DNA of 20,704 bases from a virus: positions 1 through 20,704 of IMG/VR virus record IMGVR_UViG_3300009187_000937; one strand, 5' to 3'. A program made the position numbers and the translations under genes. Positions 1 through 8,485 of this stretch are shown here, one piece after another. How positions within the stretch are numbered: the first letter of the stretch is position 1; every line of letters begins with the position of its first letter. The notes beneath the pieces are model-generated. The model was given only the letters and a program-made list of their open reading frames with translations, was not told where the DNA came from and searched no databases.

Positions 1-1
1 A

Positions 2-526
2 ATCTTAGGTTGTTCAGGCAGCCAAAACAACAACAGTCTGGCCATAGACACTGCTTTGGGTGAAAAATTTATTATAGGTATGGAGTCTATACACAAGTAC
101 AAAGTGATATATCTCAATGGTCAATATCAAATTCAAAAAGATGGAGTATTAAACTCAGTGGAAAATGTGATTCATTCTAAAAAAACTGAAATAATCAATC
201 ACAACGTTTATAAAATTCCCAATAAAATTAAAAATCACAGTGGCATACAAATAAAATTACATTTGAATCAAAACAAAGTTGAATTCACAGCAGACAAAAC
301 ATTTAAAAAAACTTTAGAAACCATAGTTTCCAAAGAAAATCATCGTAACCACAAGTTTTATTGTTGCAAATCCAACGATGCCACACAACTGATTAAAATA
401 TTAGATTTGAATCTTTATGAACTGCTCACTCAAGACAGTGTGCAGATAGATGTGAATGCCGAGACAAACATGGACATTTACTGTAGAAAAACTTTTGATT
501 ATTCTATTGAAAGGATTTATGCATAA
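2..526 (+). CDS. Unknown protein, 5' end cut by window edge
   Basis: The reading frame is open from the first complete codon of the window, so the true start lies upstream; a TTG at 56 is only an internal candidate. The visible 174 residues begin ILGCSGSQNNN and continue through a lysine- and asparagine-rich, probably beta-rich middle. A CC pair sits near the centre (FYCCKS) and one more cysteine lies near the C-terminus (DIYCRK). I see no signal peptide, membrane segment or catalytic motif that I can name. The stop at 524-526 is overlapped by the ATG of the next gene (ATGCATAA, 519-526), so the two are probably translationally coupled. The GCSGS at the visible start might be a nucleotide- or SGNH-type loop, but without the N-terminus that is a guess. 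I do not recognise the family. Confidence 0.75.
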   Translation: MLGCSGSQNNNSLAIDTALGEKFIIGMESIHKYKVIYLNGQYQIQKDGVLNSVENVIHSKKTEIINHNVYKIPNKIKNHSGIQIKLHLNQNKVEFTADKTFKKTLETIVSKENHRNHKFYCCKSNDATQLIKILDLNLYELLTQDSVQIDVNAETNMDIYCRKTFDYSIERIYA

Positions 527-1427
527 GATTGCTATCAAAGATTGCGATGTGGTATTTTTGAGCTTTGATGAGCCCAATGCTGATAAAAATTATGCAGATT
601 TAAAAAGAAAAATACCTTGGGCCAAAAGAGTTCACGGCGTGGAAGGATCAGATGCTGCACACAAAGCCTGTGCTGCTGTGTCTGACACAGAATATTTTTT
701 AACTGTGGACGGAGACACACAACTAGATCCTAAATTTCTCAATATTCAACTGGATCTAAACAGCATGGGCATGGATCACACATATATTTTCAGCTGGTGT
801 GGACATACCAACGTGAATGGATTAAAGTATGGCAATGGCAGTTTAAAATTATGGACCAAAACTTTTGTGAATGAGATGAAAACACATGAAAATTTTTCTG
901 GTAAGGATAATAATGAGATAGAATTTTGTTATTTTGATAAACTGTTTCAATTCAATGAAAACTATTCCACCAGTTACATCAACAGCACACCCAAACAAGC
1001 ATGGAGAGCTGGATTTAGAGAAGGTGTTAAGATGAGTTTGTATAAAAATTTTAAAATACAGTCGTTGGATCAACTATGGTGGCAGAATTATCACAGATTA
1101 TTAATCTGGATGACTGTGGGTCAGGATGTGGAACATGGCATTTGGGCCATTGCAGGAGCCAGAGAAGGTTGTTATCGAACACTTTGCACCCAATGGGATT
1201 TCAAACAAGTGAGAGATTTTAAAGTTTTAGAACAATTATGGATCAGCACCAGCAACAATAACAGTATGAATGCACAAGATGCCAAACAAAAATGTATCTC
1301 TTTGGGTAAAACTATTAAAGAACGATTCCAAATGGAGTTTCCTACGGAACCATACGATGCAGAAAGCAGTGAATTTTTCAAAAAGGTGTATATCAATTCA
1401 CCCAGAACCATAAGAAAGACTGTATGA
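519..1427 (+). CDS. Glycosyltransferase-like protein (first of a tandem pair)
   Basis: This 302-residue protein is paralogous to the next gene. Shared blocks are EPNAD-NYA near residues 18-26, RVHGV-G at 37-43, VDGD at 63-66, YG-G--KL, W--(A/G)FRE-VK-S and LLIW-TVG. The VDGD, preceded by a hydrophobic strand, resembles the metal-binding DxD of GT-A type nucleotide-sugar transferases, so I infer a cytoplasmic glycosyltransferase; donor and acceptor are unknown. An upstream in-frame ATG exists at 456. I prefer 519 because the paralogue aligns from there, AAAGGA (510-515) lies just before it, and it gives the 8-nt overlap seen at other junctions in this window. It overlaps the next gene by ATGA. 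The GT call rests on the DxD and fold-like context only. Confidence 0.7.
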   Translation: MHKIAIKDCDVVFLSFDEPNADKNYADLKRKIPWAKRVHGVEGSDAAHKACAAVSDTEYFLTVDGDTQLDPKFLNIQLDLNSMGMDHTYIFSWCGHTNVNGLKYGNGSLKLWTKTFVNEMKTHENFSGKDNNEIEFCYFDKLFQFNENYSTSYINSTPKQAWRAGFREGVKMSLYKNFKIQSLDQLWWQNYHRLLIWMTVGQDVEHGIWAIAGAREGCYRTLCTQWDFKQVRDFKVLEQLWISTSNNNSMNAQDAKQKCISLGKTIKERFQMEFPTEPYDAESSEFFKKVYINSPRTIRKTV

Positions 1428-2131
1428 TGCACGATATATTTTTTATCAGTTACAATGAACCCAATGCAGATCAAAATTATGCTCTGTTGAAACAAAGATT
1501 TCCATTGGCGCAAAGAGTTCACGGAGTAAAAGGCATTCAACAGGCACATATCAAAGCTGCCACACAGAGTTTGACTAAAATGTTTTGGGTGGTGGATGGT
1601 GATGCAGTGATTGAACACAACTTTATGTTTGATTATGAAGTGCCTGATAAAGATATGGATGCTGTGCATGTGTGGAGAAGTCGAAATCCTATCAATGAAC
1701 TGGAATATGGTTATGGCGGAGTGAAATTATTGCCCAAAAGACTCACTATGAACATGGATCCCAACAGAATAGACATGACCACTAGTATATCTAATAGATT
1801 TAGAGCCATGCATGAAGTATCCAACACCACTGTGTTCAATACAGATCCATTCAACACATGGAAAAGTGCTTTTAGAGAGTGTGTCAAGCTCAGCAGCAAA
1901 GTAATCGATCGTCAAGAAGACAAGGAAACTGAAAAAAGATTATTGATTTGGTGCACAGTGGGAGATGATAAACCATACGGAGAGTATGCCGTTGCTGGAG
2001 CACTGGCAGGCAGAGTGTATGGCTCAGACAACCGAGATAATTCAGACACTTTGAGATTGATCAACAACTTTGAATGGTTGCGATTGGTGTTTGTGGGACA
2101 ATTTCCACACATGGAGAAAGAAATATTATGA
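1424..2131 (+). CDS. Glycosyltransferase-like protein (second of a tandem pair)
   Basis: At 235 residues this is a shorter paralogue of the preceding gene. It starts directly at the conserved block (MMHDIFFISYNEPNAD) and keeps RVHGVKG at 31-37 and WVVDGD at 55-60, the presumed DxD metal and nucleotide-sugar site. FRECVK and LLIWCTVGDD are also retained. It lacks about 60 residues that the first copy has, largely as a longer C-terminal tail. Start overlaps the upstream stop as ATGA and its own stop overlaps the next start as ATGA, so it sits inside a coupled operon. A GT-A type transferase is the best guess. That it follows its relative directly suggests tandem duplication and two related transfer steps, which is inference. 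Confidence 0.7.
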   Translation: MMHDIFFISYNEPNADQNYALLKQRFPLAQRVHGVKGIQQAHIKAATQSLTKMFWVVDGDAVIEHNFMFDYEVPDKDMDAVHVWRSRNPINELEYGYGGVKLLPKRLTMNMDPNRIDMTTSISNRFRAMHEVSNTTVFNTDPFNTWKSAFRECVKLSSKVIDRQEDKETEKRLLIWCTVGDDKPYGEYAVAGALAGRVYGSDNRDNSDTLRLINNFEWLRLVFVGQFPHMEKEIL

Positions 2132-3129
2132 TAGATTCCAACATTCCATTTGATAAAATTATAAACTTTGGTCAACGTACCATGCTGGACAGCAAATTAT
2201 TTTCTGTGAGTTGGATCTTGGCTCGTTTTTGCAACTATGATTGTTCTTACTGCTGGCCTTATGCCAAAAGCAAACAGAAAGATCACAGACCACTGTCAGT
2301 TTACACACAAGTGGTGGATGAAATCAAACGTCAGGCTAGACTGAATGGATTCACTGACTATCATTTCAGTTTTTCAGGTGGAGAACCCACTGCCTACAAA
2401 GATTTTTTACAATTGATACAGCATTACAGTGCTGATACTGCTCCAGAATATCAGAGTATTCACATGACCACCAACCTAAGTCCTTCGGAAAAATGGTGGG
2501 AAAGATGGTTGGAAGCCACAAAAACATTGAACCGCAGAAGTATCACTGCCAGCTTTCATGCTGAATTCGCTGATGAACAAAAATTTGGAGATAAAATATT
2601 GCTGTTGATGAAGCACAATGTGTTTGTCACAATCAATCAAGTGATGGTGCCCGAAAGATTCACAGAATACTATGATAGATGTGCAAGACTCCACTCCAGA
2701 GGTATCAATGTCACACTGAAACCACAGAGTGATCCCACAGCAAGTTTTATTATTGAAGGTTATACTCGAGATCAACTGAATACTTTACAAACAGGCTTCC
2801 CTCAACGCATTCAAGAAGGTGAAAATTACAAAGACTTGTTTCAAATTGAGATGCAAGATGTTCAAGGCAATAAGTATTATATGGATCAAGCAGAACGATT
2901 CAATGCTTTTGGGTTCAATAAATTCAAAGGATGGCACTGTAATGCTGGATATCAAAGTTGTATCATTAGAGAACCAAACGGAGAAGTCAAAAGAAGTTAC
3001 AGTTGTCATGATGAACCACTGGGCAATATAGAACAAGGATTTAAATTGTTTGATAAACCAAGAGTTTGTGTGACTCCCACTTGTGTGAGTTCAGCAGATT
3101 CAAAAATACCCAAGGCCAAACATGTATAG
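2128..3129 (+). CDS. Radical SAM protein with C-terminal cysteine-rich (SPASM/twitch-like) domain
   Basis: The 333-residue protein has the radical-SAM motif CNYDCSYC (C35, C39, C42), which binds a [4Fe-4S] cluster that cleaves S-adenosylmethionine to a 5'-deoxyadenosyl radical. GGEP at 84-87 is the second family hallmark. A C-terminal set of cysteines (GWHCNAG C271, C278, C293, C314, C319) probably binds an auxiliary cluster, as in SPASM or twitch enzymes. The start at 2128 is chosen over an in-frame codon at 2074 because it gives an ATGA overlap and follows GGAGAAAG. It is paralogous to the radical-SAM genes at 5963, 6855 and 10674; the block TDY----F-GGEPT-YKDF is nearly shared with the 6855 gene. 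The substrate is unknown; the neighbouring transferases suggest a modification pathway. Confidence 0.9.
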   Translation: MIDSNIPFDKIINFGQRTMLDSKLFSVSWILARFCNYDCSYCWPYAKSKQKDHRPLSVYTQVVDEIKRQARLNGFTDYHFSFSGGEPTAYKDFLQLIQHYSADTAPEYQSIHMTTNLSPSEKWWERWLEATKTLNRRSITASFHAEFADEQKFGDKILLLMKHNVFVTINQVMVPERFTEYYDRCARLHSRGINVTLKPQSDPTASFIIEGYTRDQLNTLQTGFPQRIQEGENYKDLFQIEMQDVQGNKYYMDQAERFNAFGFNKFKGWHCNAGYQSCIIREPNGEVKRSYSCHDEPLGNIEQGFKLFDKPRVCVTPTCVSSADSKIPKAKHV

Positions 3130-4111
3130 ATATCAAGATATAAGAGATATTCATTTGGAAATCACCAGCAAGTGTCAAGCCAAGTGCCCCATGTGTCCTA
3201 GAAGAATCAGTGGAGGACCAATAAATCCATTTATTAAATTGGACGAAATAACTTTGGGCGTATTCAAACAATGGTTTGAACCAGATTTCATAAAACAATT
3301 GGAAAGTTTATTCATGTGTGGTAATTTGGGAGATCCCATCATATCCAAAGACACATTGGAAATATATCAATACTTGCGTGAACTAAATCCCAACATTAGA
3401 TTGGCCATGCACACCAACGGCAGTGCTAGAGATACCGAATGGTGGAAAAGATTGGCTCAATTGAAAGTAAAAGTGACATTTGGTATTGATGGTTTGGCAG
3501 ATACCCATCATCTTTATAGAATCAGTACAGATTTCAATAAAATAATTGAAAATGCTCAAGCATTTATCTCAACAGGTGGAGTGGCCAAATGGCACATGTT
3601 GGTGTTTGCTCACAATGAACATCAAATTGAACAGTGTAGAACAATGTCCAAAGACATGGGCTTTGTGGATTTCTCAATCAAACACACTTCTAGATTCAAA
3701 CAGGATTATTTACAAGTGATTGATGACATGGGTAGACCCACACACAGAATCAAACCCACTCAAACCAGTTTGGATATGATTCCGTTGTCTGAAGCCGCAC
3801 AAAAAGAAGTCAAACCACACATTGCTTGTAAAGCACAAAAATACAAACAGTTGTATGTGAGTGCTTGTGGTAATGTGTCGCCTTGTTGTTGGTTGGATAT
3901 GGAATGGATACCACCCATGCAAGAATCTAGAGTGGATTATATGGAAAAAATTTCTAAATTTCCCAACTTACATCGCGAAACATTGAAAGAAATATTTGAT
4001 AATGGATTTTTTTCAAAAATAGAAACACAATGGAGCACAGTGGGATTGAAAGAATGCACCAAGCAGTGTGGTTCATTTGATAAACTAGGAGCACAATTTG
4101 TTGAAAATTAA
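3122..4111 (+). CDS. Radical SAM protein with SPASM-type C-terminus
   Basis: This 329-residue protein carries CQAKCPMC (C18, C22, C25) close to the N-terminus. CGNLGDP at 66-72 takes the place of the usual GGEP loop, a variant seen in several SPASM radical-SAM groups. The C-terminal cysteines C236, C249, C255, C256, C312 and C316 fit a SPASM domain holding one or two auxiliary iron-sulfur clusters; the SACGNVSPCCW stretch is typical. SPASM enzymes modify peptides, proteins or sugars, for example by thioether formation, sulfatase maturation or dehydrogenation, so either substrate class is possible here. Start overlaps the previous stop by 8 nt (ATGTATAG). It is clearly a different lineage from the 2128, 5963, 6855 and 10674 genes, with a shorter N-terminal lead and a different cysteine spacing. 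Confidence 0.9.
   Translation: MYRYQDIRDIHLEITSKCQAKCPMCPRRISGGPINPFIKLDEITLGVFKQWFEPDFIKQLESLFMCGNLGDPIISKDTLEIYQYLRELNPNIRLAMHTNGSARDTEWWKRLAQLKVKVTFGIDGLADTHHLYRISTDFNKIIENAQAFISTGGVAKWHMLVFAHNEHQIEQCRTMSKDMGFVDFSIKHTSRFKQDYLQVIDDMGRPTHRIKPTQTSLDMIPLSEAAQKEVKPHIACKAQKYKQLYVSACGNVSPCCWLDMEWIPPMQESRVDYMEKISKFPNLHRETLKEIFDNGFFSKIETQWSTVGLKECTKQCGSFDKLGAQFVEN
4087..4091 (+). promoter_or_regulatory. Ribosome binding site (AGGAG) for a TTG start
   Basis: AGGAG lies inside the 3' end of the upstream radical-SAM gene, 6 nt before TTG at 4098 and 9 nt before TTG at 4101. No ATG occurs nearby in that frame, so this site supports a TTG start for the methyltransferase gene. Confidence 0.6.
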
Positions 4112-4712
4112 TATACAAGACGTTTTATTTTGGATGGATGCTATCAGACAATCTGATGACAGATATCGCACATTGGAAAGTTTCTGGAAAGGTCAAATCA
4201 ACAGCAAAGTATGGTTGATTGAACAATTAAAAAAATTACCCAGAGCACACAGCATGGATATTTTGATTTGTGGTGGGTGGTATGGAGTGATGGCCACACT
4301 TTTGTTCAACAGTGATCTGTATGTGAACCAAATAACCAGCATGGATATAGACAGCAAGTGTGAAAACACAGCCAACACCATGAACAAACAGTATGAAATG
4401 TCTGGCAAATTCCATGCTATTACTCAAGACATGCTCACTTATAAAGATTACAGTCGTTATGACATGATTATTAACACAGTGTGTGAACATTTAACGCCAG
4501 AACAATACAATGAATGGTTGAAATTAATACCTGAGGACAAAATTATTGTGTGCCAAAGCAATGATTTTGTGATTCCTGAACATGTGAACCCTGTGAAAGA
4601 TTTGAATCAGTTTGTGAGCAATAGTAAACTGTATCCTATTGTGGAGCCCAGCGAATTACAAACAGAAAAATACAAAAGATTTATGATTGTAGGAAAGAAA
4701 AATGAAAAATAA
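4098..4712 (+). CDS. Class I SAM-dependent methyltransferase
   Basis: The 204-residue product shows a Rossmann-type methyltransferase core. ILICGGWYG at 55-63 is the glycine-rich motif I that binds S-adenosylmethionine, and MDID at 82-85 ends strand 2 with acidic residues for the ribose hydroxyls. QDM near 110-112 and DMIINTVCEHL at 122-132 match motif III/IV, with the acid and hydrophobic strand before the catalytic region. The acceptor cannot be deduced. It starts with TTG (4098 or 4101), supported by AGGAG at 4087-4091, and overlaps the upstream gene by 11-14 nt and the downstream one by 11 nt. Placement between two radical-SAM genes suggests methylation of the same unknown product. The N-terminal 50 residues are helical and not recognised. 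Confidence 0.75.
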   Translation: MLKINIQDVLFWMDAIRQSDDRYRTLESFWKGQINSKVWLIEQLKKLPRAHSMDILICGGWYGVMATLLFNSDLYVNQITSMDIDSKCENTANTMNKQYEMSGKFHAITQDMLTYKDYSRYDMIINTVCEHLTPEQYNEWLKLIPEDKIIVCQSNDFVIPEHVNPVKDLNQFVSNSKLYPIVEPSELQTEKYKRFMIVGKKNEK

Positions 4713-5970
4713 AAGTTGTACATTTTGTATGCATCCATTCACAGGATTGGCCACCAGAGAAGATGGTGCTATAAAGGTGTGTTGCAGAAGTTTACCCATC
4801 AGTAATATACAAAATGAAACCATGGAACAGGCATGGAACAATGAAAAGATGAAAGAAGTGCGACGTCAGGTGTTGAATGATGAGCGACCTGATGTGTGTG
4901 CGCCTTGTTTTGATCTAGAAGATCAAGGAGTGCAGAGTTTGAGACAAAGACACATCAGTGATAATATTCCTGAATCTAGAATCAATCTATATCCCACGGC
5001 TTTGGACAGTTTAAAAGAAGATTATACCATGCCTTTTGAATTGCCCACTATGGAAATCAAAATTAATAACTTGTGCAACTTGAAATGTCGTATGTGTAAT
5101 CCATTGGACAGCACACAATGGAAAGACTGGAACAGTATTGTGGATCATTACAAGAAAGAAAACAATTACTTGGTCAAAGCAGTGGAAGATCTGGGTTTGA
5201 CACAGGCTCCGCATGTGGATCTGTTTGAAGATAAACCACATTTTTGGGACAATTTAAAAAAACTTATTCCTCATTTTAAACGTGTGGAATTTGCTGGTGG
5301 CGAACCTCTAATGGATCCCACACATTATAAAATATTGGACCTATTGAGTGAGAATGGATCCAACATTGAGATCAAATATGCCACCAATGGCACAGTGTTG
5401 GGCATCAAAGGTGGTAGGACTATACAGGAATACTGGCCCAAATTTAAAAGTGTGGCAGTGAATGTGAGTATTGATGGAATCTTTGACACTTATGAATATA
5501 TCCGAGGCAATGGCAAGTTCATGGATGTGGTCAACAACATAAAAATAATAAAACAAATACCCACAGTGAGTAGAATAGTGGGAGCATTCACAGTGCAAGC
5601 CAACAATATCATGCAAATAGACCGTGTGATTGATTACTTTTTAAATGATTTGGGCATTGTGTTTTACAGTCACAGAGTAAACTATCCCCGAGCATTGAGT
5701 GCTCAAGTGTTGCCAGCAAAATTAAAAAATCAAGTGATAGACAAACTGGAAGCAATGAAACCTCGAATTAAAGATTATGCATTGGTCCAACAGCATCCAA
5801 TATTGGAAAAAATTACTCTACAACAAATACAGGACAACATTAATTTTTTAAAAGCCAAAGATCTTAATCAATACTGGATGGATTGTGTGGATTTTAATCG
5901 CCGATTAGACATCACAAGAAATCAAGGACCTTTTGAAAAAATAAATCCGGAGTTTGCTGATTATGTTTAA
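4702..5970 (+). CDS. Radical SAM protein with N-terminal twitch-type cysteine domain
   Basis: In this 422-residue protein a cysteine domain comes first: C6, C9, a CC pair at 27-28, then C66 and C69 (CAPC). The radical-SAM barrel follows with CNLKCRMC (C125, C129, C132) and AGGEPLM, GGEP at 199-202. I recognise this order from a family annotated as twitch-domain-containing radical-SAM proteins, common in marine phage and metagenome sequences; the front domain would hold an extra iron-sulfur cluster. SIDG and the NG-turn (ATNGT) later in the barrel fit the fold. Its closest relative here is the minus-strand gene at 8451. The start is preceded by AGGAAAG and overlaps the methyltransferase stop by 11 nt; its own stop overlaps the next start by 8 nt. 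Substrate unknown. Confidence 0.9.
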   Translation: MKNKSCTFCMHPFTGLATREDGAIKVCCRSLPISNIQNETMEQAWNNEKMKEVRRQVLNDERPDVCAPCFDLEDQGVQSLRQRHISDNIPESRINLYPTALDSLKEDYTMPFELPTMEIKINNLCNLKCRMCNPLDSTQWKDWNSIVDHYKKENNYLVKAVEDLGLTQAPHVDLFEDKPHFWDNLKKLIPHFKRVEFAGGEPLMDPTHYKILDLLSENGSNIEIKYATNGTVLGIKGGRTIQEYWPKFKSVAVNVSIDGIFDTYEYIRGNGKFMDVVNNIKIIKQIPTVSRIVGAFTVQANNIMQIDRVIDYFLNDLGIVFYSHRVNYPRALSAQVLPAKLKNQVIDKLEAMKPRIKDYALVQQHPILEKITLQQIQDNINFLKAKDLNQYWMDCVDFNRRLDITRNQGPFEKINPEFADYV

Positions 5971-6865
5971 AGTGGAACACTTGTATCCTCATATCAGAAA
6001 CAGTGTCAAAGTGGAATGGAATCTTGGCAAACGATGCAATTTGGATTGCAGCTATTGTCCAGCAGAAATACATGACAATCACAGTGAACACACTGATATA
6101 GAAATACTGAAACGCACTGTGGACACATTGAGCGTTATACCCAATGTGAGAATCAGTTTGACTGGCGGTGAACCTTGTGTGCATCCACACATAGAACAGT
6201 TGTTACAACATGCCAAAAATAAAATTGGTTGGATCAATGTCACCACCAATGGTACCAGAACTGTGGAATTTTACCAAAATATTTTGGAAAACTATATCAA
6301 TCATATTGTGTTCAGTGTGCATTTGGAATCTGATTGGCTGAAGGTGATAAACACAATTATCAAGGTTTACGCACAGTCTGCCAACAAAAATGTTCTAGTG
6401 CATATGATGATGCTGCCAGGACGTTTAAAAGACGTTAAAGACGCTTGTGAGGCTCTTTTAGATGCGGGCATACGCTATGCTCTGAGACCCATACGCTGGA
6501 CCAAAACACACGATGATTTTGAAGACATGATTCATTACAGTGCGGAAGAGAAAGAATTTTTGGCAGTAAACAATCATACCCCACCAAAAAATACTCTCAT
6601 AGACAACACAGTGGAATGCAATGTGAATGATTTACTGATCAACAAAACCAATCAATTTCTAGGATGGAGTTGTATGGCTGGTGTGGAAAGTCTTATGATC
6701 AATTGGGATGGTGCAGTTCACCGAGCCACTTGTAGAGTGGGTGGCAGTTTGGGCAACATCTATCAAGGCACTTTTGCAAAACCCACAACACCTATTGATT
6801 GTACTCGCAAATGGTGCACTTGTGCTGCAGACATAAACATAACCAAGTTGAACAATGTTGATTGA
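5963..6865 (+). CDS. Radical SAM protein with C-terminal cysteine-rich domain
   Basis: This compact 300-residue radical-SAM enzyme has CNLDCSYC (C25, C29, C32) and GGEP at 68-71. Its C-terminal signature is GWSCMAG (C237), then C257, then C280, C285 and C287 in DCTRKWCTC, followed by AAD. That ending is shared with the genes at 2128, 6855 and 10674 and probably coordinates an auxiliary cluster. I take ATG 5963 rather than the TTG at 5954 because it gives an 8-nt overlap (ATGTTTAA) with the upstream stop and has CGGAG upstream at 5948-5952. It overlaps the next gene by 11 nt. A radical chemistry step on an unknown substrate is all that can be said; a peptide, sugar or nucleotide are equally open. 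Confidence 0.88.
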   Translation: MFKVEHLYPHIRNSVKVEWNLGKRCNLDCSYCPAEIHDNHSEHTDIEILKRTVDTLSVIPNVRISLTGGEPCVHPHIEQLLQHAKNKIGWINVTTNGTRTVEFYQNILENYINHIVFSVHLESDWLKVINTIIKVYAQSANKNVLVHMMMLPGRLKDVKDACEALLDAGIRYALRPIRWTKTHDDFEDMIHYSAEEKEFLAVNNHTPPKNTLIDNTVECNVNDLLINKTNQFLGWSCMAGVESLMINWDGAVHRATCRVGGSLGNIYQGTFAKPTTPIDCTRKWCTCAADINITKLNNVD

Positions 6866-7835
6866 AAAAATAGATTATAAATTTAAAGAATTTAACCGTG
6901 TGCTGCAGATTGAATGGACATTGGGCAATACTTGCAATTACAATTGTTCATACTGTCTGCCCATACTGCACAACAATAGCTTTCCTTGGATAAACCTAGA
7001 TGAAAGCAAAACATTCATAGACAAACTTCACAATCATTACAGCAACCTAGGTATCACAGATTACATTTGGAAATTTGGTGGGGGTGAACCTACACTATAC
7101 AAGGATTTTGCCGAGCTGTGTGCCTACATAAATTCCAAACCTAATAATTATATCATACCCATTACCAATGGCAGTAGAAAATTACACTGGTGGCAGGAGC
7201 ATGCTAAAAACTTTTTTGCTGTGCATTTCAGCATACACCCAGAATTTGTGGATCCCAATCACATTGTAGCAGTGTGTGATAATCTGATAGAACAAAAAAT
7301 CGACAGCATCTGTCATGTGATGATGAAGCCCAACGATTGGAATAGATGTTTGGAAATAGTAGAAGTGTTAAAAAACAGTCAGCACAAACAATGGGGCATA
7401 CAAGCCAAACCTTTGCATCACACTTGGGAATCAGACACTGCAGAAGAAAGAGATTTATATCCTTACACTGCAGAACAAAAACAAATTTTTCAAACTCCTA
7501 TTAGAGCACAAAACAGAATCAGTCCAAGAGTGGATTCCAAATTGAACAGAGACATGTACATGGTCACTGAGGAAGGCATCAAAGATTTTGATCCTTATTG
7601 GGCAGTTACTCATGACATTGTGGACTGGAGTGGGTTCAAATGTGACGCAGGCATCAATAGAATATACATAAATTATGACAAACGCATGTATTTGGGAGCA
7701 GGCTGTAGAGTCGAATTAAATAATTTTGTTGGAAAAAAATACAATGAAGAATTTAAATTTCCCACAAAATCAATCATTTGTAATCAAAGGAGATGTGTAT
7801 GTATCGCGGACGTACAGGTGCCCAAAAGCAGATAG
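6855..7835 (+). CDS. Radical SAM protein with C-terminal cysteine-rich domain
   Basis: The 326-residue protein has CNYNCSYC (C27, C31, C34) and FGGGEPTLYKDF with GGEP at 76-79. The C-terminal set C263, C284, C309, C314 and C316 (GFKCDAG ... CNQRRCVC-AD) matches the 5963 and 10674 paralogues. The middle of the barrel aligns with the 10674 gene: VD-(P/N)HIVAV-D-L, then V(M/L)M-P--W--C--IVE-LK-S. That shows these are diverged copies of one ancestor rather than independent acquisitions. The last 37 nt are overlapped by the next gene, and the AAGGAG ribosome site of that gene lies inside this coding region. Likely role is one of several radical steps in the same pathway; the substrate is unknown. 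Confidence 0.88.
   Translation: MLIEKIDYKFKEFNRVLQIEWTLGNTCNYNCSYCLPILHNNSFPWINLDESKTFIDKLHNHYSNLGITDYIWKFGGGEPTLYKDFAELCAYINSKPNNYIIPITNGSRKLHWWQEHAKNFFAVHFSIHPEFVDPNHIVAVCDNLIEQKIDSICHVMMKPNDWNRCLEIVEVLKNSQHKQWGIQAKPLHHTWESDTAEERDLYPYTAEQKQIFQTPIRAQNRISPRVDSKLNRDMYMVTEEGIKDFDPYWAVTHDIVDWSGFKCDAGINRIYINYDKRMYLGAGCRVELNNFVGKKYNEEFKFPTKSIICNQRRCVCIADVQVPKSR
7787..7792 (+). promoter_or_regulatory. Ribosome binding site (AAGGAG) deciding the start at 7799
   Basis: AAGGAG directly abuts ATG 7793 (no spacer) but sits 6 nt before ATG 7799, a normal spacing. It therefore favours 7799 as the start of the SGNH hydrolase gene. It is the strongest Shine-Dalgarno match I noticed on the plus strand. Confidence 0.65.
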
Positions 7836-8485
7836 GATTTTTTGGAGATAGTTTTTGTTCCTATGCTGAAAAACAAAATTGGATGGGACAATTAGCAGAT
7901 CATTTGGACAGCAAAGTTGTTCACAATGGAGTGGGAGGTTCCAGCTATTGGACTACAGTGATAGATTACACAAAAAACTTTGATCAATACAAAAATTTAG
8001 ATTACACAGTGTTCTGCTGGACCGAACCTTACAGAATATATCATCACAAAGGAGATTTTACAGGTCCTAAAGCATACAAAAAAGACGATCCTAGATCTAA
8101 AGCAGCACAGATGTACATAGAACATTTGCGTGATTGGAACAAAGAAAGAATGGAATTCACAGCCACAGCATATTGGTTGGATCATGAATATCTCAGTAAA
8201 GTATCTGGAAAAATCATACATCTTTGGAGTTTTGGAGACATACGTATACATGATTGGCCCAAAGCAGAATTAAAAGACATTAAATTTTTACATGATTGGA
8301 AACATGGAATAGAAATGCGTACACCTTTGTTTTATATCAGTTGTAGAACAGATTCTTTTAGACATAAATTTGAAAATCATTGGTTGAATGATATATTTCA
8401 TTTCACAGTGAATCACATGGGACCGGAAGGTGATGCTGCTGTGTTTAAGGCTATAAAAGATGTGCTAACTCAGGAAAAACTTTAG
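7799..8485 (+). CDS. SGNH/GDSL-type hydrolase
   Basis: The 228-residue protein opens with a short tail and then IGFFGDSFCSY, with GDS at 16-18, the block I serine nucleophile of SGNH hydrolases. NGVGGSS at 43-49 fits the block II glycine and oxyanion region. CWTEP near 73-77 stands where block III GxND is expected and is atypical. At the C-terminus DIFH (D198, H201) followed by NHMGPEGD fits block V, DxxH. Such enzymes remove or transfer acyl groups on glycans, lipids or small esters, so an O-acetyl or acyl esterase role is plausible. There is no signal peptide, so it should act in the cytoplasm. ATG 7793 is an alternative start. Its 3' end overlaps the convergent minus-strand gene by 35 nt. 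Confidence 0.75.
   Translation: MYRGRTGAQKQIGFFGDSFCSYAEKQNWMGQLADHLDSKVVHNGVGGSSYWTTVIDYTKNFDQYKNLDYTVFCWTEPYRIYHHKGDFTGPKAYKKDDPRSKAAQMYIEHLRDWNKERMEFTATAYWLDHEYLSKVSGKIIHLWSFGDIRIHDWPKAELKDIKFLHDWKHGIEMRTPLFYISCRTDSFRHKFENHWLNDIFHFTVNHMGPEGDAAVFKAIKDVLTQEKL

Noticed and set aside
1172-1669. Minus-strand open frame of 165 codons
   Set aside because: It lies opposite the two glycosyltransferase-like genes, whose paralogous sequences confirm the plus strand; its translation shows no motif and it is a shadow.
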